Shown in pieces: positions 1-5,108 of a stretch of DNA of 5,108 bases. The notes beneath the pieces were generated by a model. It saw only the letters and a list, made by a program, of their open reading frames with translations, was not told the DNA's origin and searched no databases. The DNA comes from Pyrodictiaceae archaeon (GTDB lineage Archaea > Thermoproteota > Thermoprotei_A > Sulfolobales > Pyrodictiaceae). The stretch lies in assembly GCA_027043685.1 (NCBI GenBank), contig JALUFI010000077.1:1-5108 (forward strand). The letters are read 5' to 3'. How positions within the stretch are numbered: the stretch's first letter is position 1; each line of letters begins with the position of its first letter. The translations under genes and the position numbers were made by a program.

Positions 1-612
1 TTGCTGCTTCTCCTCGAGGAACGCTTCGCTGAGCTAGAGGAGAGATTCGCCAAGCTAGAGGAGAGGCAGCAGCGCCTCGAGGAGCGTTTTGCCGAGCTGG
101 AGGCCAGGTTCGCGAGGCTAGAGGAGCGGTTCGCCAAGCTAGAGGAGAGGGTTACGAGGCTTGAGGAGAGGTTCGCCCGGCTCGAGGAGAGGGTGGCCAG
201 GCTGGAGGAGGAGCAGAGAGAGACCCGGCGCCTACTGACTGTTATAGCTCACCGCTTCGGCGTGCTCAGCGAGGCAGCGTTCCGCGAGGCGATGAAGTAC
301 GTCATAGAGGAGAAGCTGGGCGCGGCCAAGGTGGAGCACTGGATATACCTCGACTCCGAGGGCCTGGTCTACGGCCAGCCAACCATCGTCGAAGCAGACA
401 TAGTCGTGCACGACGGCAAACACATCCTCGTAGAGGTGAAGTCCAGGGCATCGAAGGGCGACATAGCAGAGACCTACCGGATAGCCCTGCTCTACGAGAA
501 GGCCACCGGCCACCGCCCGGAGCCCGTGGTGGTCGCGGGCTTCATAGACAAGGACGCCGAGGAGCTGGCCAGGAAGCTCGGCGTCAGGATAATCCCCGCC
601 GTTGAGGCATAG
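1..612 (+). CDS. Coiled-coil protein with C-terminal PD-(D/E)XK nuclease-like domain (DUF3782-like), possibly 5'-partial
   Basis: The reading frame is open from the first base, so the TTG at position 1 may be the start or only an internal Leu codon. Residues 5-74 form ten uninterrupted heptads of the type LEERFAx, predicted to be a long parallel coiled coil used for oligomerisation. Residues 75-100 form a helical linker (RFGVLSEAAFREAM). Residues 125-200 look like a PD-(D/E)XK nuclease fold: Asp133 in EADIVVHDGK, then ExK as Glu145-Val-Lys147 in ILVEVKS, then a helix and a further strand (PVVVAGF). This arrangement matches the archaeal DUF3782 family, in which an N-terminal coiled coil precedes a nuclease-like core. 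The family is common and often multicopy in hyperthermophilic archaea. The substrate is unknown, and nuclease activity is inferred from the motif only. The gene converges on the transglycosylase gene with 20 bases between the stops. Confidence 0.85.
   Translation: MLLLLEERFAELEERFAKLEERQQRLEERFAELEARFARLEERFAKLEERVTRLEERFARLEERVARLEEEQRETRRLLTVIAHRFGVLSEAAFREAMKYVIEEKLGAAKVEHWIYLDSEGLVYGQPTIVEADIVVHDGKHILVEVKSRASKGDIAETYRIALLYEKATGHRPEPVVVAGFIDKDAEELARKLGVRIIPAVEA
13..222 (+). repeat. In-frame 21-bp degenerate tandem repeat (ten heptad units)
   Basis: Ten consecutive 21-base units, each encoding one seven-residue heptad beginning Leu-Glu-(Glu/Ala), make up the coiled coil of the first gene. 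Blocks such as gaggagaggttcgcc and ttcgccaagctagaggag recur almost exactly between units (for example 42-65 and 129-149). This points to expansion by unit duplication followed by drift. Unit number could vary between strains without shifting the frame. Confidence 0.85.
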
Positions 613-613
613 A

Positions 614-629
614 TGCCCTCTTCTTGGGC
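614..629 (+). terminator. Small hairpin/pyrimidine tract between convergent genes
   Basis: The 20 bases between the two convergent stop codons hold GCCC-TCTTCTT-GGGC, a 4-bp GC stem around a pyrimidine loop. Crenarchaeal terminators are typically short pyrimidine or T-rich tracts just after the stop, so this could end the nuclease transcript. The support is the position and composition only. The stem is short and the opposite strand shows no T-run. Confidence 0.35.
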
Positions 630-632
630 CTG

Positions 633-1742
633 TTAGCGCCTGGAGGGTGGCCTCGTCTCCCTTATCTCTCTGAGCGCCTTTGCTAGCCTGGGGTTGCTTC
701 TTGCTAGTTGCCTGAGTAGCTGGTGGAGCCGGTTCTCTTCGTGGGCTTTGGCTGCTTGGTGGGCTGCTTCTAGGGTTGCGTGGAGGTTGTGGAGGGCTAG
801 GCGCTTGGTGTCGCTGCGTAGCTCGGAGAGCGTCTCTGCGGTGCTGCATGCGGGGCAGGTGCAGCTTGGCTTGGCTCCGTCGGCGTTTCTTAGGTCTATG
901 CGTGCCGGCTTGGCTCCGGGTGGCTGGTAGTAGAGGCGCTTCGCCGCTGCTATGATGTAGGTCTTTGAGTCCATGCTGTCGGCGCCGGCTGCGTATAGGA
1001 GGGGGATGTTGTGGGGGCTGGCGACGCCTAGTATGTGGAGCCACTTGTCCCAGCCTATGAGGCGCCTCGTCTCCTGGAGGCGGCGGGCGAGGAGCCAGAG
1101 CTTGCCGCTGTGGGGCACGAGGCCACCGAGGGCGTAGCCGTCCACCTCGTCTAGGGACATGCCTGCCCGCTCCCTGAGCCTCCTGGAGAGAGTGTCTAGG
1201 AGCCGCCGGAGGGTCTCGGGGCCGTTGTGGTGGAGGACTACTAGGAGCCTCATGCTCCTCCTGGCGCGGAGCTGGTAGGCGAGGGCGGCGGCCTCGGCTG
1301 TGAGGCGGAGCCTCTCCGCGACGGCTCCCGGGCAGCAGCCGGGGTCCAGCTGGGCCCCGGGCGGCAGGGGGGCGTCCAGCGTGAAGGCGGCCTCTGCGCC
1401 GAAGCCCTCCTGGCGCCGGAGAACCTCCTCGGCGAGCCCCAGCCACTCCTCCCTGCCCGGGATAAGCGCCGGCCGGCTTGCCAGCCTCCTCCCCGCCGCG
1501 TGGAGGCCCGCTAGGCGGCGCTGAGGCGCCTCGAGGTAGAGGAAGCCGCCGCTGTCGACCCAGGCCCGGATGCCGGGGTGGAGCATGGAGGCGCTGTGCC
1601 CGGGGCGGAGGAAGAAGGCGTTGAACAACGCGTAGGGCCAGCCGAGGCCCCGTGGAGGCGGAAGCCAGTAGGGCGGCGTGTTCCCGCCCGCGCCGAGGTT
1701 GTGGACGGGGAGCACCAGCGGACGCGGCCACTCACGCTGCAA
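633..1742 (-). CDS. TGT-superfamily guanine transglycosylase, PUA-less (archaeal TGT-like / possibly DpdA-like)
   Basis: This 369-residue protein belongs to the family that exchanges a guanine for a 7-deazaguanine through a covalent Asp intermediate. Visible landmarks in order are: Asp63 in WVDSGGF (general acid position); LDAPLPP with Asp123, the counterpart of the archaeal LDIPTPP base-recognition Asp; GYALGGLVPHSG (203-212); LHILGVASP (235-243); and a nucleophile region ADSMDSKTY (254-262) with Asp258. A zinc site CTCPAC...LALHNL follows, with Cys294, Cys296, Cys299 and His318. The C-terminal helix NRLHQLL...ARSNPRL matches the part following the zinc site in archaeal TGT. Oddities: the usual N-terminal strands before the barrel are reduced, and there is no PUA domain, whereas archaeosine TGT is normally well over 450 residues. 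The start is TTG, chosen for an 8-base-spaced GAGGTG. The substrate could be tRNA or, as for DpdA, DNA. The family assignment is firm; the substrate is open. Confidence 0.85.
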   Translation of the reverse strand: MQREWPRPLVLPVHNLGAGGNTPPYWLPPPRGLGWPYALFNAFFLRPGHSASMLHPGIRAWVDSGGFLYLEAPQRRLAGLHAAGRRLASRPALIPGREEWLGLAEEVLRRQEGFGAEAAFTLDAPLPPGAQLDPGCCPGAVAERLRLTAEAAALAYQLRARRSMRLLVVLHHNGPETLRRLLDTLSRRLRERAGMSLDEVDGYALGGLVPHSGKLWLLARRLQETRRLIGWDKWLHILGVASPHNIPLLYAAGADSMDSKTYIIAAAKRLYYQPPGAKPARIDLRNADGAKPSCTCPACSTAETLSELRSDTKRLALHNLHATLEAAHQAAKAHEENRLHQLLRQLARSNPRLAKALREIRETRPPSRR

Positions 1743-1750
1743 GGCGCCAG

Positions 1751-1756
1751 CACCTC
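1751..1756 (-). promoter_or_regulatory. Shine-Dalgarno for the transglycosylase gene
   Basis: On the minus strand GAGGTG (within AGAGAGGTG) lies 8 bases before the TTG at 1742-1740. It selects this TTG as the start. The overlapping GTG inside the same motif opens a different frame with no conserved content. Confidence 0.6.
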
Positions 1757-1924
1757 TCTACGTAGCGGCGCCGAGCACGGAGCAACAGCCCATGAAGCCT
1801 GCTAGCCTCTCTCGGCGCCGAGGCCGCGGCTGTGGGCCCGCTCGCTCCCTGGTACTGCTAAGGGCTTTACATCAAGGCAACCGCTATGGGGAAAGCGTGG
1901 TTTCAATCTACCGGGTACCCATCC

Positions 1925-1934
1925 GTCTTTTGAA
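1925..1934 (+). promoter_or_regulatory. Possible TATA-like element for the ATPase operon
   Basis: GTCTTTTGAA is the most AT-rich, TATA-like stretch shortly before the ATPase. An archaeal TATA box acts about 25 bases ahead of transcription, which would place the 5' end near 1955-1960 and give a leaderless or almost leaderless mRNA for the TTG at 1965. The match to the consensus is weak. A second candidate is CTTTACA at 1865-1871. Confidence 0.3.
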
Positions 1935-1964
1935 CCTGGGAGGGGGCAGCGGTAAGAGCAGCAC

Positions 1965-3461
1965 TTGCAGAGGTATTACTCGGGGAGACGGGGGCGGCGG
2001 TTCTTGCATAGACCACTGCGGCTGCGGGTAGAGAAGCTGGGACCGCTGAGGGACACCGAGGCTGTGTTCGGGGACGTGACAGTCATCGTGGGGAGGCCCA
2101 ATACCGGTAAGAGCTACCTGCTCCGCGCCCTCTACGAGGCCCTCGCACCCGGCGACCCCTGGGGCCTGGCCTCGTGTATCGCCGAGCACCCTGCCCCGGG
2201 CCTTGACGCTGATAGGCTTCTCCGCATCAAGATAAAGCCCTCCAGCACCAAGGGGGGCTTGTTTGACGCTAGAGTATGCCTTGATTACGACACGCTAGCG
2301 AAGACCGTGTATAGCCGTATAGGAGACTGCTTTGCCCAATCGCTTCTCCCTCCCCACCGCGTTGAAGCCGAACCCTCCCTCAATGGGCTTCGGCGGCTCC
2401 GAGACTCAGCGAGGAGAGCGGCCGCGGAGACGCTTATTGAGACCTATGGGGGGAGGCTCCTCGAGGCCGAGGCTGGCGCCGTCTGCGTGGAGGTACAGGG
2501 CCTCCGGCCGCCGAGGAGGCCGAGCCTTAGACCGTGGCTGCCCCAGGGTATGAGCCCTGGAGCAGAGCGTGGCAAGGAGGCTTGGGAGGAGGAGGCCGAG
2601 GAGCTCAGCTTTATACTGCAAATGAGGCTCCCGTTGAGGCTCCTCGTTGAGCGCTGCCTCGCATACGTGACTCGTGTACGCGTAGTCTACGCCGCGTACG
2701 GGAGGAGCGTGGCGGCACAGATACTGCTCTACAGCTCACTCCCGGGGGCTAGGAGGCTTTACGAAGCCAGCCTTGTCAGCGAGATTCTCGGCGAGAGGAG
2801 CCTGCCATTCCTAAGCCTCTACGAGGCCGTAGCCCGAGGCTACGCTAAGCTACTTAGGGGAGAAAAGGCGGCCGTTGAAATGATTGAGGCGTTCAAGCCT
2901 CTACTAATGGGTAAGCTTAGAGCCGAACCTGGGGAACTGGTCTACGAGTTCAACGGCGATGGCGTGCCCGTGAAGTTCGCCTCGGCACTCGCAGCCGAAG
3001 CATCTGCACTCATGCTTGCAGCGACCAGCCTCGTCGGAGGCGAGGCAGATGAGAAGTGGCTCCTCATCGAGGAGCCAGAGTCCCAGCTCCACCCCGCCAT
3101 GCAGGCCGTGGCCGCAGCCGTCATCCTCCGCCTCGCGTCCACCGGTATACGCGTAGCCGTCACAACACACAGCGACGTATTCGCCGTAACGCTCCTAGAG
3201 CTTGTAAGAGCAGCAAGGACTGGTACACTCCAGAAGGCCTTGGATAGCCTCGCAGAGAGGCTCAACGTAAGCATGCCGGTCCTCGAAGAGGAGAAGTTGA
3301 GGAGGCTCGATGTGCGGATACTCTATACGAGGAAGCGGAGGGCGGGAAAGGGCTACGAGGTGGCAGAGCTAAAGCTCGATGAGGCTTTATCGAGACTTCC
3401 CGGTCTGAGCGACGTCGTGCTCGAGGTAGCCCGGTGGAGCCTCGAGCGGCTCCTGGCCTAG
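1965..3461 (+). CDS. AAA_21/OLD-like ABC-type ATPase (no nuclease domain)
   Basis: The 498-residue protein has an SMC/OLD-like split ATPase head. The N-terminal strands LRLRVEKLGPL lead to Walker A, G43-RPNT-GKS50. A long, mostly helical insertion (about residues 60-330) follows and carries an acidic helix near 205-215. The C-terminal half has a degenerate signature (KFASALAAEASAL, 337-349), Walker B LLIEEPESQLHP (366-377) with catalytic Glu370, and the switch TTHSD (400-404) with His402. This is the AAA_21 pattern of OLD, RecF and Gabija-type proteins, but no Toprim or nuclease domain follows. The role is therefore probably to sense or bind DNA and control a partner, most likely the gene 26 bases downstream. 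The start is uncertain: TTG at 1965 or in-frame TTG at 2004, neither with a clear ribosome site. Conserved sequence begins near residue 18, so both are possible. The exact biological role is unknown. Confidence 0.88.
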   Translation: MQRYYSGRRGRRFLHRPLRLRVEKLGPLRDTEAVFGDVTVIVGRPNTGKSYLLRALYEALAPGDPWGLASCIAEHPAPGLDADRLLRIKIKPSSTKGGLFDARVCLDYDTLAKTVYSRIGDCFAQSLLPPHRVEAEPSLNGLRRLRDSARRAAAETLIETYGGRLLEAEAGAVCVEVQGLRPPRRPSLRPWLPQGMSPGAERGKEAWEEEAEELSFILQMRLPLRLLVERCLAYVTRVRVVYAAYGRSVAAQILLYSSLPGARRLYEASLVSEILGERSLPFLSLYEAVARGYAKLLRGEKAAVEMIEAFKPLLMGKLRAEPGELVYEFNGDGVPVKFASALAAEASALMLAATSLVGGEADEKWLLIEEPESQLHPAMQAVAAAVILRLASTGIRVAVTTHSDVFAVTLLELVRAARTGTLQKALDSLAERLNVSMPVLEEEKLRRLDVRILYTRKRRAGKGYEVAELKLDEALSRLPGLSDVVLEVARWSLERLLA

Positions 3462-3487
3462 AGCCCTAGAGGGCAGCGCTGTGGGGG

Positions 3488-4165
3488 ATGCCTGCCCTGG
3501 CCCCTAAGCTGGCTCAGGGATCCGCCGACATCCCCTGCTGCGAGAACAATGTCTGCGCGCCGGTTCCCGGTAACGCGGTTCTCTACCTCAACGCCGAGCT
3601 TCTCCCTCAGCAGGCTGTCCGCGGGCGCTCGGTCTCTGGCCGCGCGTCTCACTGCGACTGCATAGTGATTGGTGAGTGCCCGGGCCTCGGCCCCGTGGCT
3701 GTTGCATACGAGTTGAAGGCCCTTGGCATGCTATACCACACCGTTGCTACGCTCCTTAGCCCTAGATACAGTGGCCACGGAGTACAGGAGCATGCCAAGG
3801 ATTTCATTAAGAGACTTAACCTGGACACCAAGCTAGGCAACTGTATCGCTATCGCCACAAGTCTAGCCAGCGTGTTAGGTATCCAACCAGTTGCCTCTGC
3901 AGCTGTACTTGTAGTGGGCTTTAACAGCAGCAGCGAACTACTTGACGACTTAAAGAGGTTCCTTGAAAAGAGATACGGAAGGGAACCGGGCCACGATGTT
4001 CTGAGAGGCGCTGTGGAGGCCTTAAAGCAGTTCCTCACCGAGCTCGCTGCACTGCTCGCGCAGAAACTGGGCCACGGGAGCGAGGTCCTGCTACGGCCTA
4101 GCAACGCCCTTTGGGCCGCCGGTGTGTGCAGGGAGCTGAGGAGTCGTCGGAAAAGAAGCCCATAA
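3488..4165 (+). CDS. Unrecognised Cys-rich protein with D...ExK nuclease-like motif, partner of the ATPase
   Basis: I do not recognise this 225-residue family by name. Residues 55-78 read HCDCIVIGE...VAYELKAL. This is a strand with Asp57, a turn, then a strand with Glu75-Leu-Lys77, the spacing expected of a PD-(D/E)XK nuclease core. A helix follows, and a later hydrophobic strand ASAAVLVVGF (136-145) would complete the sheet. An upstream Glu37 could be the helix-1 acid. Six cysteines fall in the first 64 residues (17, 18, 23, 56, 58, 64), bracketing the putative active site. The C-terminal third is helical (150-195). ATG is the only usual in-frame start after the upstream TAG at 3467. The best ribosome site is a distant AGAGGG at 3468-3473. 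The gene lies 26 bases after the ATPase stop, so co-transcription is likely. Nuclease function is inferred from motif and context. Confidence 0.75.
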   Translation: MPALAPKLAQGSADIPCCENNVCAPVPGNAVLYLNAELLPQQAVRGRSVSGRASHCDCIVIGECPGLGPVAVAYELKALGMLYHTVATLLSPRYSGHGVQEHAKDFIKRLNLDTKLGNCIAIATSLASVLGIQPVASAAVLVVGFNSSSELLDDLKRFLEKRYGREPGHDVLRGAVEALKQFLTELAALLAQKLGHGSEVLLRPSNALWAAGVCRELRSRRKRSP

Positions 4166-4212
4166 AAGAAGTGTATAGCCAGGTTGGGGCTAAGCGTCCC
4201 AACAGTCAACCA

Positions 4213-4218
4213 CTATAT
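4213..4218 (+). promoter_or_regulatory. Possible TATA box for the DUF2175-type gene
   Basis: CTATAT is the clearest TATA-like hexamer in the 116-base gap after the ExK protein gene. It would place transcription near 4243, giving a short leader that includes the ribosome site at 4268. The alternative ATAAAAG at 4162-4168 overlaps the upstream stop codon. Read-through from the upstream operon is also possible, as no clear terminator is visible in the gap. Confidence 0.3.
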
Positions 4219-4267
4219 CCTCGCGTCCCCGAGGAGCAAGGATCCACGGACTCCAGGCCCAGGCGTA

Positions 4268-4273
4268 GAGGGG
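4268..4273 (+). promoter_or_regulatory. Shine-Dalgarno for the DUF2175-type gene
   Basis: GAGGGG sits 8 bases before the TTG at 4282 and supports that start over the two GTG codons at 4273 and 4276, which overlap or abut it, and over the far-upstream start at 4111, which would run through the end of the previous gene. Confidence 0.55.
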
Positions 4274-4281
4274 TGGTGTCC

Positions 4282-4656
4282 TTGGCTGGTGGTAGGCTGG
4301 TTGGCGGGTATCATTCGTGGAGGTGCAGTGTCTGCGGCGAGCCGGTGCTTGAGGGGCAGCGCTTCCTCTGGCTGCCGGGCGGCCGGGTTGTGCACCTGGA
4401 GTGCGTCTACGGCCTCCTGGCCGAGAAGCGTGGCGAGGTTCCGCGGGGCGTGGCGGCGCTGCTGGACGCTGTGGAGGCGGTCTCGTACGCGATTATACGG
4501 TTCAAGGAGGCTGAGAGGCTGGCCGCGGGGACCGGGGAGGAGGATGTGCTGAGGGAGCAGAGGAAGAGGCTGGAGGGCGCCGCGGCGCTGCTTGAGAAGA
4601 GGCTGGAGGAGGCCCTCAGGGAGGCTGGGGTGGAGCTGGGGGGCTCCGAGTCCTAG
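4282..4656 (+). CDS. DUF2175-type small zinc-binding protein
   Basis: From TTG 4282 the product is 124 residues. The N-terminal part is a treble-clef-like zinc motif: W13-R-C15-SVC18-G, then EGQRF (24-28), then VVH38-LEC41. The four ligands are Cys15, Cys18, His38 and Cys41. This spacing and the Trp before the first Cys match archaeal DUF2175, a family of unknown function found widely in Crenarchaeota. Residues 60-115 are helical and charge-rich with a coiled-coil look (LREQRKRLEGAAALLEKRLEEAL) and end in a short Ser/Glu tail. No enzyme motif is visible; a nucleic-acid or protein-interaction role is a guess. Codon use and GC content resemble the flanking genome rather than the operon before it, so it is probably not part of the ATPase system. 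Confidence 0.8.
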   Translation: MAGGRLVGGYHSWRCSVCGEPVLEGQRFLWLPGGRVVHLECVYGLLAEKRGEVPRGVAALLDAVEAVSYAIIRFKEAERLAAGTGEEDVLREQRKRLEGAAALLEKRLEEALREAGVELGGSES

Positions 4657-4674
4657 GTCCCCTCTTTTCACCCC
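4657..4674 (+). terminator. Pyrimidine-rich tract after the DUF2175-type gene
   Basis: Directly after the TAG stop comes GTCCCCTCTTTTCACCCC, including a T-run at 4664-4668 (TTTTC). Pyrimidine-rich tracts right after stops are the usual crenarchaeal termination signal. There is no strong hairpin before it. Confidence 0.4.
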
Positions 4675-4710
4675 CTGGCCTGCCTGGGCCCTTGGCGGCT
4701 TGCAGGGGGT
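4670..4710. repeat. 7-bp inverted repeat before the membrane protein gene
   Basis: ACCCCCT at 4670-4676 is exactly complementary to AGGGGGT at 4704-4710, with 27 bases between the arms. The right arm contains the only ribosome-site candidate (AGGGGG) for the next gene, so pairing in the mRNA could hide it. With a loop this long and GC-rich surroundings, chance is a real alternative. Confidence 0.3.
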
Positions 4711-4721
4711 TCTGCGCCGCC

Positions 4722-5108
4722 TTGGCTGAGTGGAGGCCCTTGGCGGGGGCTGCGGGTGTCTCGGTGTTCCTTGCGGCCGCCGCGCTCGCTGTCTACTCGT
4801 TTATCCCGGCTGGGTTCGTGGCTGTGAGGGTTGTGGGCGCCCTCGTGGTTGCCGGCGTCGTGTCGTCGCTGGCGGTGGCTCTCGACTCCTACCGGGCCGC
4901 TGGCGTGCTGGCCTCGTCGAGGCCCCGGAGAGCCGAGGCCGCTGCCGCCTCGCGGGGTAGGGGCGCCTGGGGCCTGGTGGCGGCCGCCGGGGGGCTGCCG
5001 GCTCTCTACTTCTACACGGCGCTCTACGCCCAGCTCTGGAGGGGCGCGGCGGCTGCCCGGGATGCTGTGGAGGCCATGGGGCTGGTGGTGGAGCCGCCGC
5101 CACGCGTC
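4722..5108 (+). CDS. Small multi-spanning membrane protein, 3'-partial
   Basis: An open frame of 129 codons runs from TTG 4722 to the window edge without a stop. The product begins LAEWRPLAG and has three hydrophobic stretches suited to membrane helices: residues 7-28 (VSVFLAAAALAVYSFI), 31-54 (VVGALVVAGVVSSLAVAL) and 82-104 (LVAAAGGLPALYFYTALYA). An Arg/Ala-rich loop (66-80, SRPRRAEAAAASRGR) lies between helices 2 and 3, and a final GLVVEPPPRV leads out of the window. The wobble positions are GC-rich and hydrophobic residues are clustered, as expected for a real membrane gene. AGGGGG at 4704-4709 is 12 bases before the TTG, slightly far. An in-frame TTG at 4692 is an alternative start. No family is recognised and no catalytic motif is visible. 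Confidence 0.65.
   Translation, partial: MAEWRPLAGAAGVSVFLAAAALAVYSFIPAGFVAVRVVGALVVAGVVSSLAVALDSYRAAGVLASSRPRRAEAAAASRGRGAWGLVAAAGGLPALYFYTALYAQLWRGAAAARDAVEAMGLVVEPPPRV

Larger units (their letters stand above)
1743..1964. promoter_or_regulatory. Divergent intergenic region with GGCGCC palindromes
   Basis: These 222 bases separate the divergently transcribed transglycosylase and ATPase genes and must hold both promoters. GGCGCC cores occur at 1743-1748, 1768-1773 (inside the 8-base palindrome CGGCGCCG, 1766-1773) and 1814-1819 (inside the perfect 12-base palindrome CTCGGCGCCGAG, 1811-1822). The 10-mer CGGCGCCGAG is repeated exactly at 1766-1775 and 1813-1822. Such spaced palindromes could be operator sites, but GC-rich sequence produces them by chance. 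I see no convincing small gene or RNA here. Confidence 0.4.

Noticed and set aside
232..1731. A 499-codon minus-strand open frame overlapping the nuclease and transglycosylase genes
   Set aside because: It is a Pro/Arg/Ser-rich, low-complexity translation with no motifs, overlapping two genes with clear conserved residues. It is a GC-rich shadow frame.
1899..1920. GTTTCAATCTACC resembling the end of an archaeal CRISPR repeat or a tRNA T-arm
   Set aside because: Only one copy is present with no spacer pattern, the stem around the loop does not pair for a T-arm, and no acceptor or anticodon stem can be drawn upstream.
1936..1980. P-loop-like peptide (GGGSGKSST) in another frame just before the ATPase start
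   Set aside because: It lacks the leading Gly of the Walker A pattern, lies in a frame that ends at 2031, and the ATPase has its own complete Walker A at residues 43-50. It is a coincidence of GGTAAGAGC.
1678..2031. Plus-strand 117-codon frame spanning the divergent intergenic region
   Set aside because: It overlaps the starts of both flanking genes, has Arg/Gly-rich random-looking content, and no ribosome site supports it.
3649..4209. A 186-codon minus-strand open frame opposite the ExK protein gene
   Set aside because: It is fully antisense to a gene with a nuclease-like core and operon context, and the translation is Ser/Leu-rich without recognisable motifs.
4111..4281. An upstream start that would add 57 residues to the DUF2175-type protein
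   Set aside because: The extension runs through the end of the previous gene in another frame, looks non-conserved, and the TTG at 4282 has a well-placed GAGGGG and fits the family start.

Overview
The window looks like a piece of a GC-rich hyperthermophilic crenarchaeal chromosome, most likely of the Desulfurococcales/Pyrodictium type. Pointers are the heavy use of AGG/AGA (Arg) and ATA (Ile) codons, frequent TTG starts, short pyrimidine-rich tracts after stops, and archaea-typical families (DUF3782-like nuclease, DUF2175 zinc protein, archaeal-style transglycosylase). The species cannot be fixed from sequence alone.

Layout: (i) 1-612 (+) is a coiled-coil protein with a C-terminal PD-(D/E)XK nuclease-like domain. 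Its first 220 bases are an in-frame 21-bp heptad repeat, and the true start may lie outside the window. (ii) It converges, across 20 bases with a small hairpin, on 633-1742 (-), a tRNA-guanine-transglycosylase superfamily protein that keeps the catalytic Asp pair and zinc site but has a shortened N-terminus and no PUA domain. (iii) 1743-1964 is a divergent intergenic region with three GGCGCC-centred palindromes and a possible promoter. (iv) 1965-3461 (+) is an OLD/AAA_21-type ATPase, followed after 26 bases by (v) 3488-4165 (+), an unrecognised small protein with a D...ExK nuclease-like motif. (vi) 4282-4653 (+, stop to 4656) is a DUF2175-type zinc protein. (vii) 4722 to the window end (+) is a small multi-spanning membrane protein, cut off by the window edge.

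How the genes may work together: the ATPase and the ExK protein form an apparent two-gene operon. An SMC/OLD-like ATPase followed by a separate nuclease is the architecture of several anti-mobile-element systems. It lies divergently next to a guanine-exchanging enzyme of the superfamily that includes the DNA-modifying DpdA, so a base-modification plus nuclease system is a possible reading. This is inference: none of the 7-deazaguanine synthesis genes is in view, and the transglycosylase could be an ordinary tRNA enzyme variant. The operon, especially the nuclease gene, is visibly less GC-rich than the flanking genes, which fits lateral acquisition.
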